From a bacterium (GTDB taxonomy: Bacteria > Patescibacteriota > Minisyncoccia > Phycocordibacterales > UBA1550): DNA of 14,304 nt. The first letter of the stretch is position 1. The number at the start of each line of letters is the position of its first letter. The stretch lies in NCBI GenBank assembly GCA_021823825.1, contig JAKANJ010000008.1:1-14304 (forward strand), in the 5' to 3' direction. The position numbers were made by a program, and so were the translations under genes. The notes beneath the pieces are model-generated. The model made no database searches and was not told the origin of the DNA. It saw only the letters and a program-made list of their open reading frames with translations. Below, piece by piece: positions 1 through 5,289 of the stretch.

Positions 1-1203
1 AATTGTGTAGGGGGCACCACTTCGCTCGGCAATTGCGAGTTGCTGTGCGAGGCCGTCTTTTGATAAAGATTGGGCAATTGGTACATGTGCTTTTCGAAGA
101 ATTTCAATAATAGCAAAACTCTTAAGTTTTGCCTCCGAACCAAGCTGGATAAAGTAAACTTTTGGTTTTTTTAGAATGCGAGGATCGAGCGGTTTATGTT
201 TCGGTGACATGATCACACGATCAACGCCGATCCCACATCCGACTGCAGGAACGTCTTTTTTACTGCCAAGTGCTTTTGCAAGATAGTCATAACGTCCGCC
301 GCCACCCAAAGAAAGGGGAGCGACTTCTTCGCCTGTTGGTGATTTTTCAGTATCAAGATCAAGAACTTCAAACACCGTTCTTGTGTAATAGTCGAGACCT
401 CGTACAAGATTGTTGTTGATACGGTAGGGGATGTTCATCGCTTCAAGATACTCGATGACCTCTTTAAAGTGGTGACGACAGTCGTTGCAGAGTGAAGAAA
501 TTGATGTTGGAGCATCTACCTTAAGTTCTTGGCAGTGTGCATTTTTGCAATCAAGGAGACGAAGAGGGTTTGTCTTAAGACGCTCCTGACAGTCAACACA
601 AAGTTCAGAAGAATGTTTTTTGTAGTACGCAACAAGTGAGCGCATATAGCTGCCTCGGCATGTTTTGTCTCCAATGCTGTTTATTTCAACTACAAGATTT
701 TTGAATCCTGCTTCTTCCAAAATGAGAGTCATGGTGCGGATGATAAGCGCATCGGCAATACTTTTAGGGGTGCCTAAGATCTCAAGACCAAATTGGTGGA
801 ACTCACGCAATCGCCCTCTCTGTGGATTTTCGTGACGGAAATAGGGACCGTAGTTATAGAACATCACGGGTTGAGGCATTGTTTGCATCCCGTTTTCAAT
901 ATAGGAGCGCATAATTGCTGCAGTTCCTTCTGGGCGCATAACGAGGTGGTCACCACCCTTTGTTTTGAGGGTGTACATTTCCTTGTCGCGGATATCGGTG
1001 CCAACGCCGAGGCTTGAAGTAAAAACTGCTTCTCGTTCCAAAATCGGTGTTTCGATGGGGCCAAACCCGTAGTAGCCAGCTATCTCAGAGGCTTTCTCAA
1101 AAAATCCCTGAAATGCAAAATATTCTTTTCCGATGAGGTCGCGCATTCCTTTTGGGCTTGCAATGTCATCTTCATTTACTTTTTTAATTTTTTCAGGTTT
1201 CAT
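1..1203 (-). CDS. hisS: Histidyl-tRNA synthetase, C-terminal end cut off by window edge
   Basis: Class II aminoacyl-tRNA synthetase that charges tRNA-His with histidine in the cytoplasm. The frame is open from the ATG at 1203 to base 1 (401 codons visible; the family is usually about 420-430). Motif 2 is seen as FRHENPQRGRLREF (about residues 115-135). The histidine-specific motif is LVRGLDYYTRTVFEV (about 265-280), followed by a GGGGRYDYL stretch. Motif 3 is CGIGVDRVIM (about 320-330). The catalytic core is therefore complete, and only part of the C-terminal anticodon-binding domain is missing. The start lies 8 bases after the lepB stop and has no Shine-Dalgarno, so translation is probably coupled to lepB in one minus-strand operon. 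Confidence 0.96.
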   Translation of the reverse strand, partial: MKPEKIKKVNEDDIASPKGMRDLIGKEYFAFQGFFEKASEIAGYYGFGPIETPILEREAVFTSSLGVGTDIRDKEMYTLKTKGGDHLVMRPEGTAAIMRSYIENGMQTMPQPVMFYNYGPYFRHENPQRGRLREFHQFGLEILGTPKSIADALIIRTMTLILEEAGFKNLVVEINSIGDKTCRGSYMRSLVAYYKKHSSELCVDCQERLKTNPLRLLDCKNAHCQELKVDAPTSISSLCNDCRHHFKEVIEYLEAMNIPYRINNNLVRGLDYYTRTVFEVLDLDTEKSPTGEEVAPLSLGGGGRYDYLAKALGSKKDVPAVGCGIGVDRVIMSPKHKPLDPRILKKPKVYFIQLGSEAKLKSFAIIEILRKAHVPIAQSLSKDGLAQQLAIAERSGAPYTI

Positions 1204-1211
1204 CGTAATTA

Positions 1212-1796
1212 TTATGATTGTCTAAATTGACCCGGCAGCACGCTGATGCTGTTGACAGGGAGAAGGCGGAGAAAGGCTTTTCCAATAATAAGGTTTCGTG
1301 CTACTGGCCCCCATGCTCGGGAATCAAAGCTCCCGGCACGATTGTCTCCCATTACGAAGTATTGGTCTGCACCGAGAGTACTACTCGAAGCTTGGTCGCT
1401 TGGGTATACCACATAGGGTTCATTGAGCGCTACCGAGTTACCGTCCTTGTCTTTTATAGAAACGTGGCCTGTTGTATCAATATTTACTGTTTCACCTGGC
1501 AATCCAATAACGCGTTTGATGAAATATTGGCTAGGGTTCTTTGGATATTTAAAAACAATAACATCGCCGCGTGCTGGATTTCCAATATTGTATGAAAGCT
1601 CATCAACAATGAGATATTGCCCGTTTTGGAATGTCGGGTCCATCGATGACCCAGATACGATAAAAGGTTGCGCAACAAAAATTCGAATTGGGATAACAAT
1701 AGCAAATGCAATGAGTAAGAATCTGACAGTTTCCCAGGCTTCTTGGCGGAATGAATTCTTTTTAAGGGGAACAATTGGTTTAGTTTCTTCTGGCAT
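1212..1796 (-). CDS. lepB: Signal peptidase I
   Basis: Membrane-bound serine protease that removes signal peptides from exported proteins, such as the secreted proteins on the right of this window. The protein has 194 residues. A membrane segment spans about residues 24-42. Box B is SGSSMDPTF with the catalytic Ser at 51. The general-base Lys is K94 in YFIKRVIGLPGE. Box E is GDNRAGSFDSR at 150-160. The start MPEETKPIV at 1796 is chosen because GGGAGA lies 9 bases upstream and because the 48 residues of the longer open frame (to 1940) do not look like a family N-terminus and would run into pth on the other strand. hisS follows 8 bases downstream. Confidence 0.95.
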   Translation of the reverse strand: MPEETKPIVPLKKNSFRQEAWETVRFLLIAFAIVIPIRIFVAQPFIVSGSSMDPTFQNGQYLIVDELSYNIGNPARGDVIVFKYPKNPSQYFIKRVIGLPGETVNIDTTGHVSIKDKDGNSVALNEPYVVYPSDQASSSTLGADQYFVMGDNRAGSFDSRAWGPVARNLIIGKAFLRLLPVNSISVLPGQFRQS

Positions 1797-1811
1797 AAAT
1801 AAGATTCTCCC

Positions 1812-1840
1812 ATAATAGAATACATAGTGACTTGCTGCAA
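1812..1840 (-). promoter_or_regulatory. Possible promoter of lepB-hisS
   Basis: On the minus strand, TTGCAG (1835-1840) is followed after 17 bases by TATTAT (1812-1817). The expected start point would fall inside the Shine-Dalgarno of lepB, which weakens the call. The real start could lie further upstream in the divergent lepB/pth gap. Confidence 0.3.
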
Positions 1841-1897
1841 TAGCGAAACGCGTGGTGTAATGAGAGTATGGGTTAATCAAAACCCTCTTTCGGTGTA

Positions 1898-1911
1898 CGA
1901 TATACAGTACT
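1898..1911 (+). promoter_or_regulatory. Possible -10 region of pth, giving a leaderless mRNA
   Basis: TATACA at 1901-1906 ends five bases before the pth ATG at 1912. No Shine-Dalgarno and no clear -35 are visible. The spacing would put the transcription start at or next to the ATG. This is an inference from position, and it matches the arrangement in front of the genes at 7429 and 8543. Confidence 0.3.
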
Positions 1912-2502
1912 ATGCAGTATGTAATTGTTGGTCTTGGCAATCCTGGTGAAGAATACGCGCTAACTCGTCACAACACGGGGCGCATGATCGTAGAAGCATT
2001 TCGCAAAAAAAATGATTTTCCAGAGTGGAATCGTGATATGGGTTTGAAAGCGCTTGTATCAAAAGGTTCGTATGGAAAAGACAAAGTTACATTGCTTGCA
2101 CCAGATAATTTTATGAACGTGTCGGGGAAGAGTGTTGCTCCGCTCATTAAAAATGCAAAAGACGCGGAGCGCACTATTGTGGTGTACGACGATCTGGACC
2201 TTCCCCTTGGTTCAATGAAGATTTCTTTTAACAGGAGCTCTGGTGGACACAAAGGCCTCGAGTCAATCATCAAAGCACTTAAGACTCCTGCTTTTGCTCG
2301 ATTGCGCATCGGCGTGAGTCCTGTAACACCAAGTGGGAAAATAAAAAAGCCAAAAGGGGAACAAGCAATACTCGATTTTATAATCGGCGAGAGTAAAAAA
2401 CCAGAACAAGAAATCATGAAAAAGATTTCTAAAAAGGGTGCAGACGCGCTTGCGCTCATTCTTGATGAGGGTCGTGAAATTGCGACTGGAAAAGTAAACT
2501 AA
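1912..2502 (+). CDS. pth: Peptidyl-tRNA hydrolase
   Basis: Recycles tRNA by cleaving the ester bond of peptidyl-tRNA released from stalled ribosomes. At 196 residues it is of normal family length. It begins directly with the conserved MQYVIVGLGNPGEEYALTRHN. Asn10 and the catalytic His20 lie in this stretch. Other signatures are DNFMNVSGKSV (about 63-73), YDDLDLPLG (about 84-92, catalytic Asp) and GGHKGLESI, then LRIGV. In Escherichia coli the third signature reads GGHNGL, so the tRNA-contacting Asn is Lys here. The start is at the family N-terminus. There is no Shine-Dalgarno, and the gene may be leaderless. It is convergent with the zinc-ribbon gene at 2563-2898, and the two share a terminator. 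Confidence 0.96.
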   Translation: MQYVIVGLGNPGEEYALTRHNTGRMIVEAFRKKNDFPEWNRDMGLKALVSKGSYGKDKVTLLAPDNFMNVSGKSVAPLIKNAKDAERTIVVYDDLDLPLGSMKISFNRSSGGHKGLESIIKALKTPAFARLRIGVSPVTPSGKIKKPKGEQAILDFIIGESKKPEQEIMKKISKKGADALALILDEGREIATGKVN

Positions 2503-2507
2503 AATAA

Positions 2508-2541
2508 AAGACGCTCAGCATAAAAAGCAGTTGAGCGTCTT
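2508..2541. terminator. Bidirectional terminator between pth and the zinc-ribbon gene
   Basis: A 10-bp inverted repeat AAGACGCTCA (2508-2517) pairs with TGAGCGTCTT (2532-2541). T-rich sequence follows on the plus strand and TTTTATTTT follows on the minus strand. It sits between two convergent stop codons. Confidence 0.85.
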
Positions 2542-2562
2542 CCTTTTACAGGTCTAAAAATT

Positions 2563-2898
2563 TTATGTATCCGGAGTTTTTGAGGTTTCCTCGCGCAAAA
2601 ATTTGCTTTGACAGATAGAACATTGCAAATGAACGAGCTGATGTGCCTCGTCTTTGTCAATGTACTTGATTGTACCGACGATGCAGACGGGGCATGGCGT
2701 ACCGTGGAATAATTGTTGAACATTTACTTCAGCGTCAAAAACTGCAAGATATTGGTTAAACTCCTCTGGTTCAATTCCAATCTCGCGTGCAAGTAGCTCG
2801 GGTCTGAGTTGCCGCAAGGCGAATTTTGTGAGAAGAAAAGAAATTTTTCCAACACGCGCTTTTGAAATCCTTGGCGAATTTTCATCATTCCGTAGCAC
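2563..2898 (-). CDS. Small HTH-like/zinc-ribbon protein (helical domain first)
   Basis: Unrecognised 111-residue protein. The N-terminal half is helical: ISKARVGKISFLL followed by ELLAREIGIEPEEFNQYL (about 34-51), which reads like a helix-turn-helix. The C-terminal half is a zinc ribbon with CPVC (69-72) and CSIC (93-96), the second followed by F100. The start is GTG at 2898, chosen because GGAGGAG ends five bases upstream. It is the last of six related minus-strand genes and the only member read toward pth. It has its own promoter (2914-2954) and a terminator shared with pth. A nucleic-acid-binding regulator is a guess from the fold-like pattern only. Function is unknown. Confidence 0.8.
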   Translation of the reverse strand: MLRNDENSPRISKARVGKISFLLTKFALRQLRPELLAREIGIEPEEFNQYLAVFDAEVNVQQLFHGTPCPVCIVGTIKYIDKDEAHQLVHLQCSICQSKFLREETSKTPDT

Positions 2899-2913
2899 CG
2901 TAGCTCCTCCATA

Positions 2914-2954
2914 TAATCTTTATAAACGGTAGCATGCGGAGAGAGGGAAGACAA
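2914..2954 (-). promoter_or_regulatory. Cluster-type promoter, copy 1
   Basis: Minus strand: TTGTCT (2949-2954), 17 bases, then TGC-TACCGT (extended -10, hexamer 2926-2931). Six bases later comes AGATTA (2914-2919), whose A is at the expected start point 2919. The leader is only 20 nt and contains the Shine-Dalgarno. Three other genes in the cluster have the same layout. Confidence 0.65.
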
Positions 2955-2971
2955 CAACGATATTTTATATT

Positions 2972-3006
2972 AAAAAAACGCCCAACATCACGAATGATGT
3001 TGGGCG
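2972..3006 (-). terminator. Terminator after the GC-rich zinc-ribbon gene
   Basis: A perfect 12-bp stem (2979-2990 with 2995-3006) has a UUCG loop on the minus strand and is followed by seven T (2972-2978). It is a textbook Rho-independent terminator, 19 bases after the stop at 3026. Confidence 0.93.
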
Positions 3007-3025
3007 CCGTTGATGGGTGGCCTTA

Positions 3026-3226
3026 CTAGCCGAGGCGGACCTTCCGCCTGCAAGCGGAGCAGATGCCACGGCCTTCGCCCTTGCTCTCCAGCACGCCTGT
3101 CGTGCAGGAGGGGCAATGATCGCCGATGCGGTACTTCTGTTCTTTCCTCCTGTCCTCGAGGATGCCGCTCATCCTCGCTTGTCGGCCGGTCATCGTGGCG
3201 CTGCCGCTGTCGTTCTTCGTTGACAT
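3026..3226 (-). CDS. Very small GC-rich basic zinc-ribbon protein
   Basis: Unrecognised 66-residue protein, strongly basic. Residues 1-35 are polar (TGRQARMSGILEDRRKEQK) and are followed by a compact ribbon with CPSC (38-41) and CSAC (56-59). It lacks the helical domain of its neighbours. AAGGA lies 7 bases before the ATG at 3226. Base composition is clearly richer in G+C than the flanking genes, and several alternative frames are open as a result. The start is fixed by the Shine-Dalgarno and the two Cys pairs. It has a near-consensus promoter (3295-3324) and a strong terminator, so high expression is likely. Function is unknown. Recent transfer or selection for high expression could explain the composition. 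Confidence 0.75.
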   Translation of the reverse strand: MSTKNDSGSATMTGRQARMSGILEDRRKEQKYRIGDHCPSCTTGVLESKGEGRGICSACRRKVRLG

Positions 3227-3294
3227 GAAACTTTCCTTTCTGGAAATACCACAAGCCTTGTGGCGAGGACGTCCCTTGTTTGGAACGTAGTGCT

Positions 3295-3324
3295 ATTATA
3301 TAACATGACTATGGTAAATGTCAA
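3295..3324 (-). promoter_or_regulatory. Near-consensus sigma-70 type promoter
   Basis: Minus strand TTGACA (3319-3324), 18 bases, TATAAT (3295-3300). The leader of about 60 nt contains a 6-bp hairpin, CCACAA/TTGTGG (3249-3263), upstream of the Shine-Dalgarno. It differs from the promoter type shared by the other genes of this cluster. Confidence 0.85.
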
Positions 3325-3340
3325 TAGTCTAGAGATAATC

Positions 3341-3376
3341 ATAAACGCCCAACACTATGCGGTATTGGGCGTTTAT
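3341..3376 (-). terminator. Terminator hairpin overlapping a stop codon
   Basis: Perfect 12-bp arms ATAAACGCCCAA (3341-3352) and TTGGGCGTTTAT (3365-3376). The stop codon of the gene ending at 3373 lies inside the stem. The U-tract on the minus strand is short (TTTATGATT). The arms share the 11-nt string AACGCCCAACA with the terminator at 2979-3006. Confidence 0.7.
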
Positions 3377-3753
3377 CGCTGCTTTTTTGCACTGCTTGAA
3401 AGAACATTCATGTAGCTTAAAAATTCTTCTGTTGTGATACCAATCAATTCTGCAATCCGTGCCGGTTCAAGATTATGGATGTTGCGTTGTTCAAGGGTGA
3501 GCATCATGACGAGAAATGAAATTTCTCCTACACGCGCACTGGACATGGGAGCAACTACGACATTTTTCATCGTAAGATTTTCGAATCCGCGCTTGCCTTT
3601 TTCTTCGCTGTTGGGAAAATTTTTTCCACAGCCACTGCAGTGGATTCCGTGTTCTATCGGACCGCCAACCTTTTTTGATTTAATGTACCACCAGTACAAG
3701 TTCGTTCCGCCACAAATAGGGCAGGACGTTTTGACTGAACATTTTCTTCGCAT
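3373..3753 (-). CDS. Small zinc-ribbon/HTH-like protein (ribbon first)
   Basis: Unrecognised 126-residue protein with the reverse domain order to the gene at 2563. The ribbon is N-terminal with CPIC (11-14) and CSGC (39-42, followed by F46). The helical part is C-terminal: MSSARVGEISFLVMML and then ARIAELIGITTEEFLSYM (about 98-115), which aligns with the helical half of the 2563 gene. The start at 3753 (MRRKCSVK) is chosen for GGGAGG 8 bases upstream. The frame is open to 3834, but that extension has no ribosome site and would cover the promoter start point at 3818. The four ribbon Cys are at exactly the same residue numbers as in the gene at 4170-4586, so those two are the closest pair in layout. 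Function unknown. Confidence 0.8.
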   Translation of the reverse strand: MRRKCSVKTSCPICGGTNLYWWYIKSKKVGGPIEHGIHCSGCGKNFPNSEEKGKRGFENLTMKNVVVAPMSSARVGEISFLVMMLTLEQRNIHNLEPARIAELIGITTEEFLSYMNVLSSSAKKQR

Positions 3754-3812
3754 TGCTCGTCCCTCCCATAATGGGCCACAAACCCGATGGCGCGGGAGAT
3801 TTTCAGGAGCGG

Positions 3813-3853
3813 AAATCTGAGTGAAAGCTAGCACGTAAACACTAAAATATCAA
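3813..3853 (-). promoter_or_regulatory. Cluster-type promoter, copy 2
   Basis: Minus strand: TTGATA (3848-3853), 17 bases, TGC-TAGCTT (hexamer 3825-3830), six bases, AGATTT (3813-3818), with the first A at the expected start point. The leader of about 64 nt can form an 8-bp hairpin using the initial AGATTTCC (3797-3818). Confidence 0.7.
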
Positions 3854-3858
3854 ACAAC

Positions 3859-3895
3859 AAAAAAGCGCTTTCGTCACAAATGACAAAAGCGCTTT
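3859..3895 (-). terminator. Terminator after the helix-only gene
   Basis: Arms AAAGCGCTTT (3862-3871) and AAAGCGCTTT (3886-3895) are extended by GTCA/TGAC with one mismatch. The loop is four bases, and a U-tract follows on the minus strand. It lies 18 bases after the stop at 3914 and just ahead of the -35 of the next gene. Confidence 0.88.
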
Positions 3896-3913
3896 GAATT
3901 GATTGAAATACTT

Positions 3914-4129
3914 TCATCTGTCGTCATCAATGGCTTCCAAATACTCAGCAAGCTCTTCTCCGGAGATACTGAGTGCTTTGGGGAGATTCTCTATTTCAGC
4001 GATGATGATATTTCTACCATTACGAAGACCGAGTTGTACAATCATCGTAGAAATTTGCCCAATGCGCTCTTTGCTCATTTGGTTTATCCTGGAGAAATCC
4101 TGGTTCTCTCTGTCGCTGCTCGGGGGCAT
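3914..4129 (-). CDS. Small helical protein without zinc ribbon
   Basis: Unrecognised 71-residue protein. From MSKERIGQISTMIVQLGL (about 18-35) to LSISGEELAEYLEAI (about 53-67) it matches the helical domain of its neighbours, with the RVG/RIG-x-IS motif and the G-x-x-x-E-E-x-x-x-Y-L ending. There are no Cys pairs. The start at 4129 (MPPSSDR) follows GAGAGG by five bases. A second start at MSKERIG (4078) has AGGA 8 bases upstream and would give just the domain. No promoter of the cluster type is seen in the 40-base gap from the gene at 4170, so the two are probably one bicistronic unit. The pairing suggests a stand-alone domain partner. That is inference. Confidence 0.72.
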   Translation of the reverse strand: MPPSSDRENQDFSRINQMSKERIGQISTMIVQLGLRNGRNIIIAEIENLPKALSISGEELAEYLEAIDDDR

Positions 4130-4149
4130 TGATACCTCTCTTTTGCTGT

Positions 4150-4165
4150 GCCCAAATTTTTGGGC
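4150..4165. other. Small intercistronic inverted repeat
   Basis: GCCCAAATTTTTGGGC can form a hairpin between the two genes of the bicistronic unit. No U-tract follows on the minus strand. It may tune read-through or mRNA stability, or it may be chance. Confidence 0.35.
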
Positions 4166-4169
4166 GAAG

Positions 4170-4586
4170 TTATTGGTAATTGTACACTTCATTCAGAAAA
4201 GCGTGCGCTTCACAATTGGAACATCCGAGCTCTGCTGCGAGGAGTGCTGCTTCTAGAGCGAGCTCGCTCTGAGTGGGGCGTCTTCCTTCCTGGAGCGTCT
4301 TTTCCAAAATAATTTTCTTTGCGTAAAGCAAGGCTACTTGCTCTATGCGTTCGTCACAAGGCAAGGGAGAAATTACCTCTAAATTTGCGATGGTCCTTAG
4401 ATGAGAAGATTTTTCTTTTCTTCCAATCTCTCGGCGTTCTTCAGACGTGAAAATTTTCCGGCACTTTCTGCACTGCGCACCAAAACTGTCGTTCTCTCTA
4501 CAGTTATCAAGAGAAGAGAAAAACCAATATTCAATCGTGCCACCACATTTAGGGCAAGGTGTTTTGTATTCACCCCATTCGGTCAT
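4170..4586 (-). CDS. Small zinc-ribbon/helical protein (ribbon first)
   Basis: Unrecognised 138-residue protein. The ribbon has CPKC (11-14) and CRKC (39-42, then F46), the same positions as in the gene at 3373. A basic linker, ERREIGRKEK, follows. The C-terminal helical part is more divergent: DERIEQVALLYAKKIIL, then SELALEAALLAAELGCSNC. That adds a further CxxC (122-125) not seen in the relatives. The start is ATG at 4586 with AAGGAG five bases upstream. It is first in a two-gene unit with the helix-only gene at 3914-4129. Function unknown. The family resemblance of the helical part is weaker here than for the other members. Confidence 0.8.
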   Translation of the reverse strand: MTEWGEYKTPCPKCGGTIEYWFFSSLDNCRENDSFGAQCRKCRKIFTSEERREIGRKEKSSHLRTIANLEVISPLPCDERIEQVALLYAKKIILEKTLQEGRRPTQSELALEAALLAAELGCSNCEAHAFLNEVYNYQ

Positions 4587-4635
4587 ACGTGCTCCTTGTC
4601 AGATGGGTCGCTTGGCAATGAACTCCCGAAATCTG

Positions 4636-4676
4636 AAATCTGGTAAAACGCTAGCATTCAAGAAGCAAATAAGCAA
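4636..4676 (-). promoter_or_regulatory. Cluster-type promoter, copy 3
   Basis: Minus strand: TTGCTT (4671-4676), 17 bases, TGC-TAGCGT (hexamer 4648-4653), six bases, AGATTT (4636-4641) at the expected start. The AGATTTC string is repeated once directly downstream (4628-4641). The leader is about 55 nt. Confidence 0.72.
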
Positions 4677-4689
4677 TGCCTCTCCAAAT

Positions 4690-4722
4690 ATAATAAGTGC
4701 CCAAGCTTTTAGAAGCTTGGGC
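4690..4722 (-). terminator. Terminator after the HTH-like/zinc-ribbon gene at 4743
   Basis: A perfect 10-bp stem, GCCCAAGCTT with AAGCTTGGGC (4699-4708 and 4713-4722), has a four-base loop. On the minus strand it is followed by the AT-rich ACTTATTATATTT. It lies 20 bases after the stop at 4743. Confidence 0.85.
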
Positions 4723-4742
4723 AACTTTGGTCATGTATTTTT

Positions 4743-5135
4743 TCATCGGTTCGGAAATTCTTCATTGCAATGCGGACAATGGAGATTTCCACTCAGGTCA
4801 AATATCCCGTTTTCCGCGTAAAACTCAAGCTTATCCTTACCGCAAGCGGGGCAGGGCATACCGGCGATCAATTTCGTTTGTTTATCTTCACGAAACCTCC
4901 TTGAAGCTTCTTCAAGGAGTGCGCTTAAATCTATTTCTTCTGAAAAATCCCTCTTGAGTTCTGCCATTTTCGCAGGGGCAATGATGTCCAGGAATTCAAA
5001 GAACTCTTCGTCTGAAAAACCAGCAGGAAGATCAAACTCCTGAATCTCACCTGCGTCAACGGCAAAAAGGAGTTTCAGAAAAACAAGGGCAAGCTCCTCC
5101 GCGCGCCTCTGTGTCATGGGGTGTCCAGTGGACAT
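4743..5135 (-). CDS. Small helical/zinc-ribbon protein (ribbon last)
   Basis: Unrecognised 130-residue acidic protein. The helical part comes first: MTQRRAEELALVFLKLLF (7-24), then AGFSDEEFFEFLDII (38-52), which follows the helical pattern of the neighbours. An acidic helical linker (about 56-85) leads to a C-terminal ribbon with CPAC (95-98) and CPHC (120-123, then F127). The start at 5135 (MSTGHPM) follows AAAGGAG by five bases. The longer open frame to 5198 would cover the promoter. The stop is TGA. It is the member nearest rpsA but is separated from it by a strong terminator and has its own promoter. Function unknown. Confidence 0.8.
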   Translation of the reverse strand: MSTGHPMTQRRAEELALVFLKLLFAVDAGEIQEFDLPAGFSDEEFFEFLDIIAPAKMAELKRDFSEEIDLSALLEEASRRFREDKQTKLIAGMPCPACGKDKLEFYAENGIFDLSGNLHCPHCNEEFPNR

Positions 5136-5176
5136 GGCGACTCCTTTCCGTACAAGAGTGGTTGCTGGTGGACAAT

Positions 5177-5217
5177 GAATCTCTTCGAACGCTATCATGA
5201 TTGAGTGGCGATGGCAA
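5177..5217 (-). promoter_or_regulatory. Cluster-type promoter, copy 4
   Basis: Minus strand: TTGCCA (5212-5217), 17 bases, TGA-TAGCGT (hexamer 5189-5194), six bases, AGATTC (5177-5182) at the expected start point. The leader is about 47 nt. Confidence 0.68.
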
Positions 5218-5235
5218 CTGTTGTTTGCTGGTATA

Positions 5236-5277
5236 ACAAAAAGCGCCGCGAGGTATTACCATCGCGGCGCTTTTTGT
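5236..5277. terminator. Strong terminator after rpsA
   Basis: A perfect 16-bp inverted repeat (5236-5251 with 5262-5277) has GCGCCGCG in its core and runs of five A and five T at its base, so it can act in both directions. It lies 12 bases after the rpsA stop. Confidence 0.95.
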
Positions 5278-5289
5278 GATCGTTTCTGG

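Noticed and set aside
1797..1940. N-terminal extension of the lepB frame to 1940
   Set aside because: It overlaps the pth start on the other strand, has no ribosome site and no family similarity. The start at 1796 has GGGAGA at the right distance.
3010..3254. Several overlapping open frames on both strands around the 66-residue gene
   Set aside because: High G+C leaves few stops in any frame. Only the frame at 3026-3226 has a Shine-Dalgarno and two Cys pairs.
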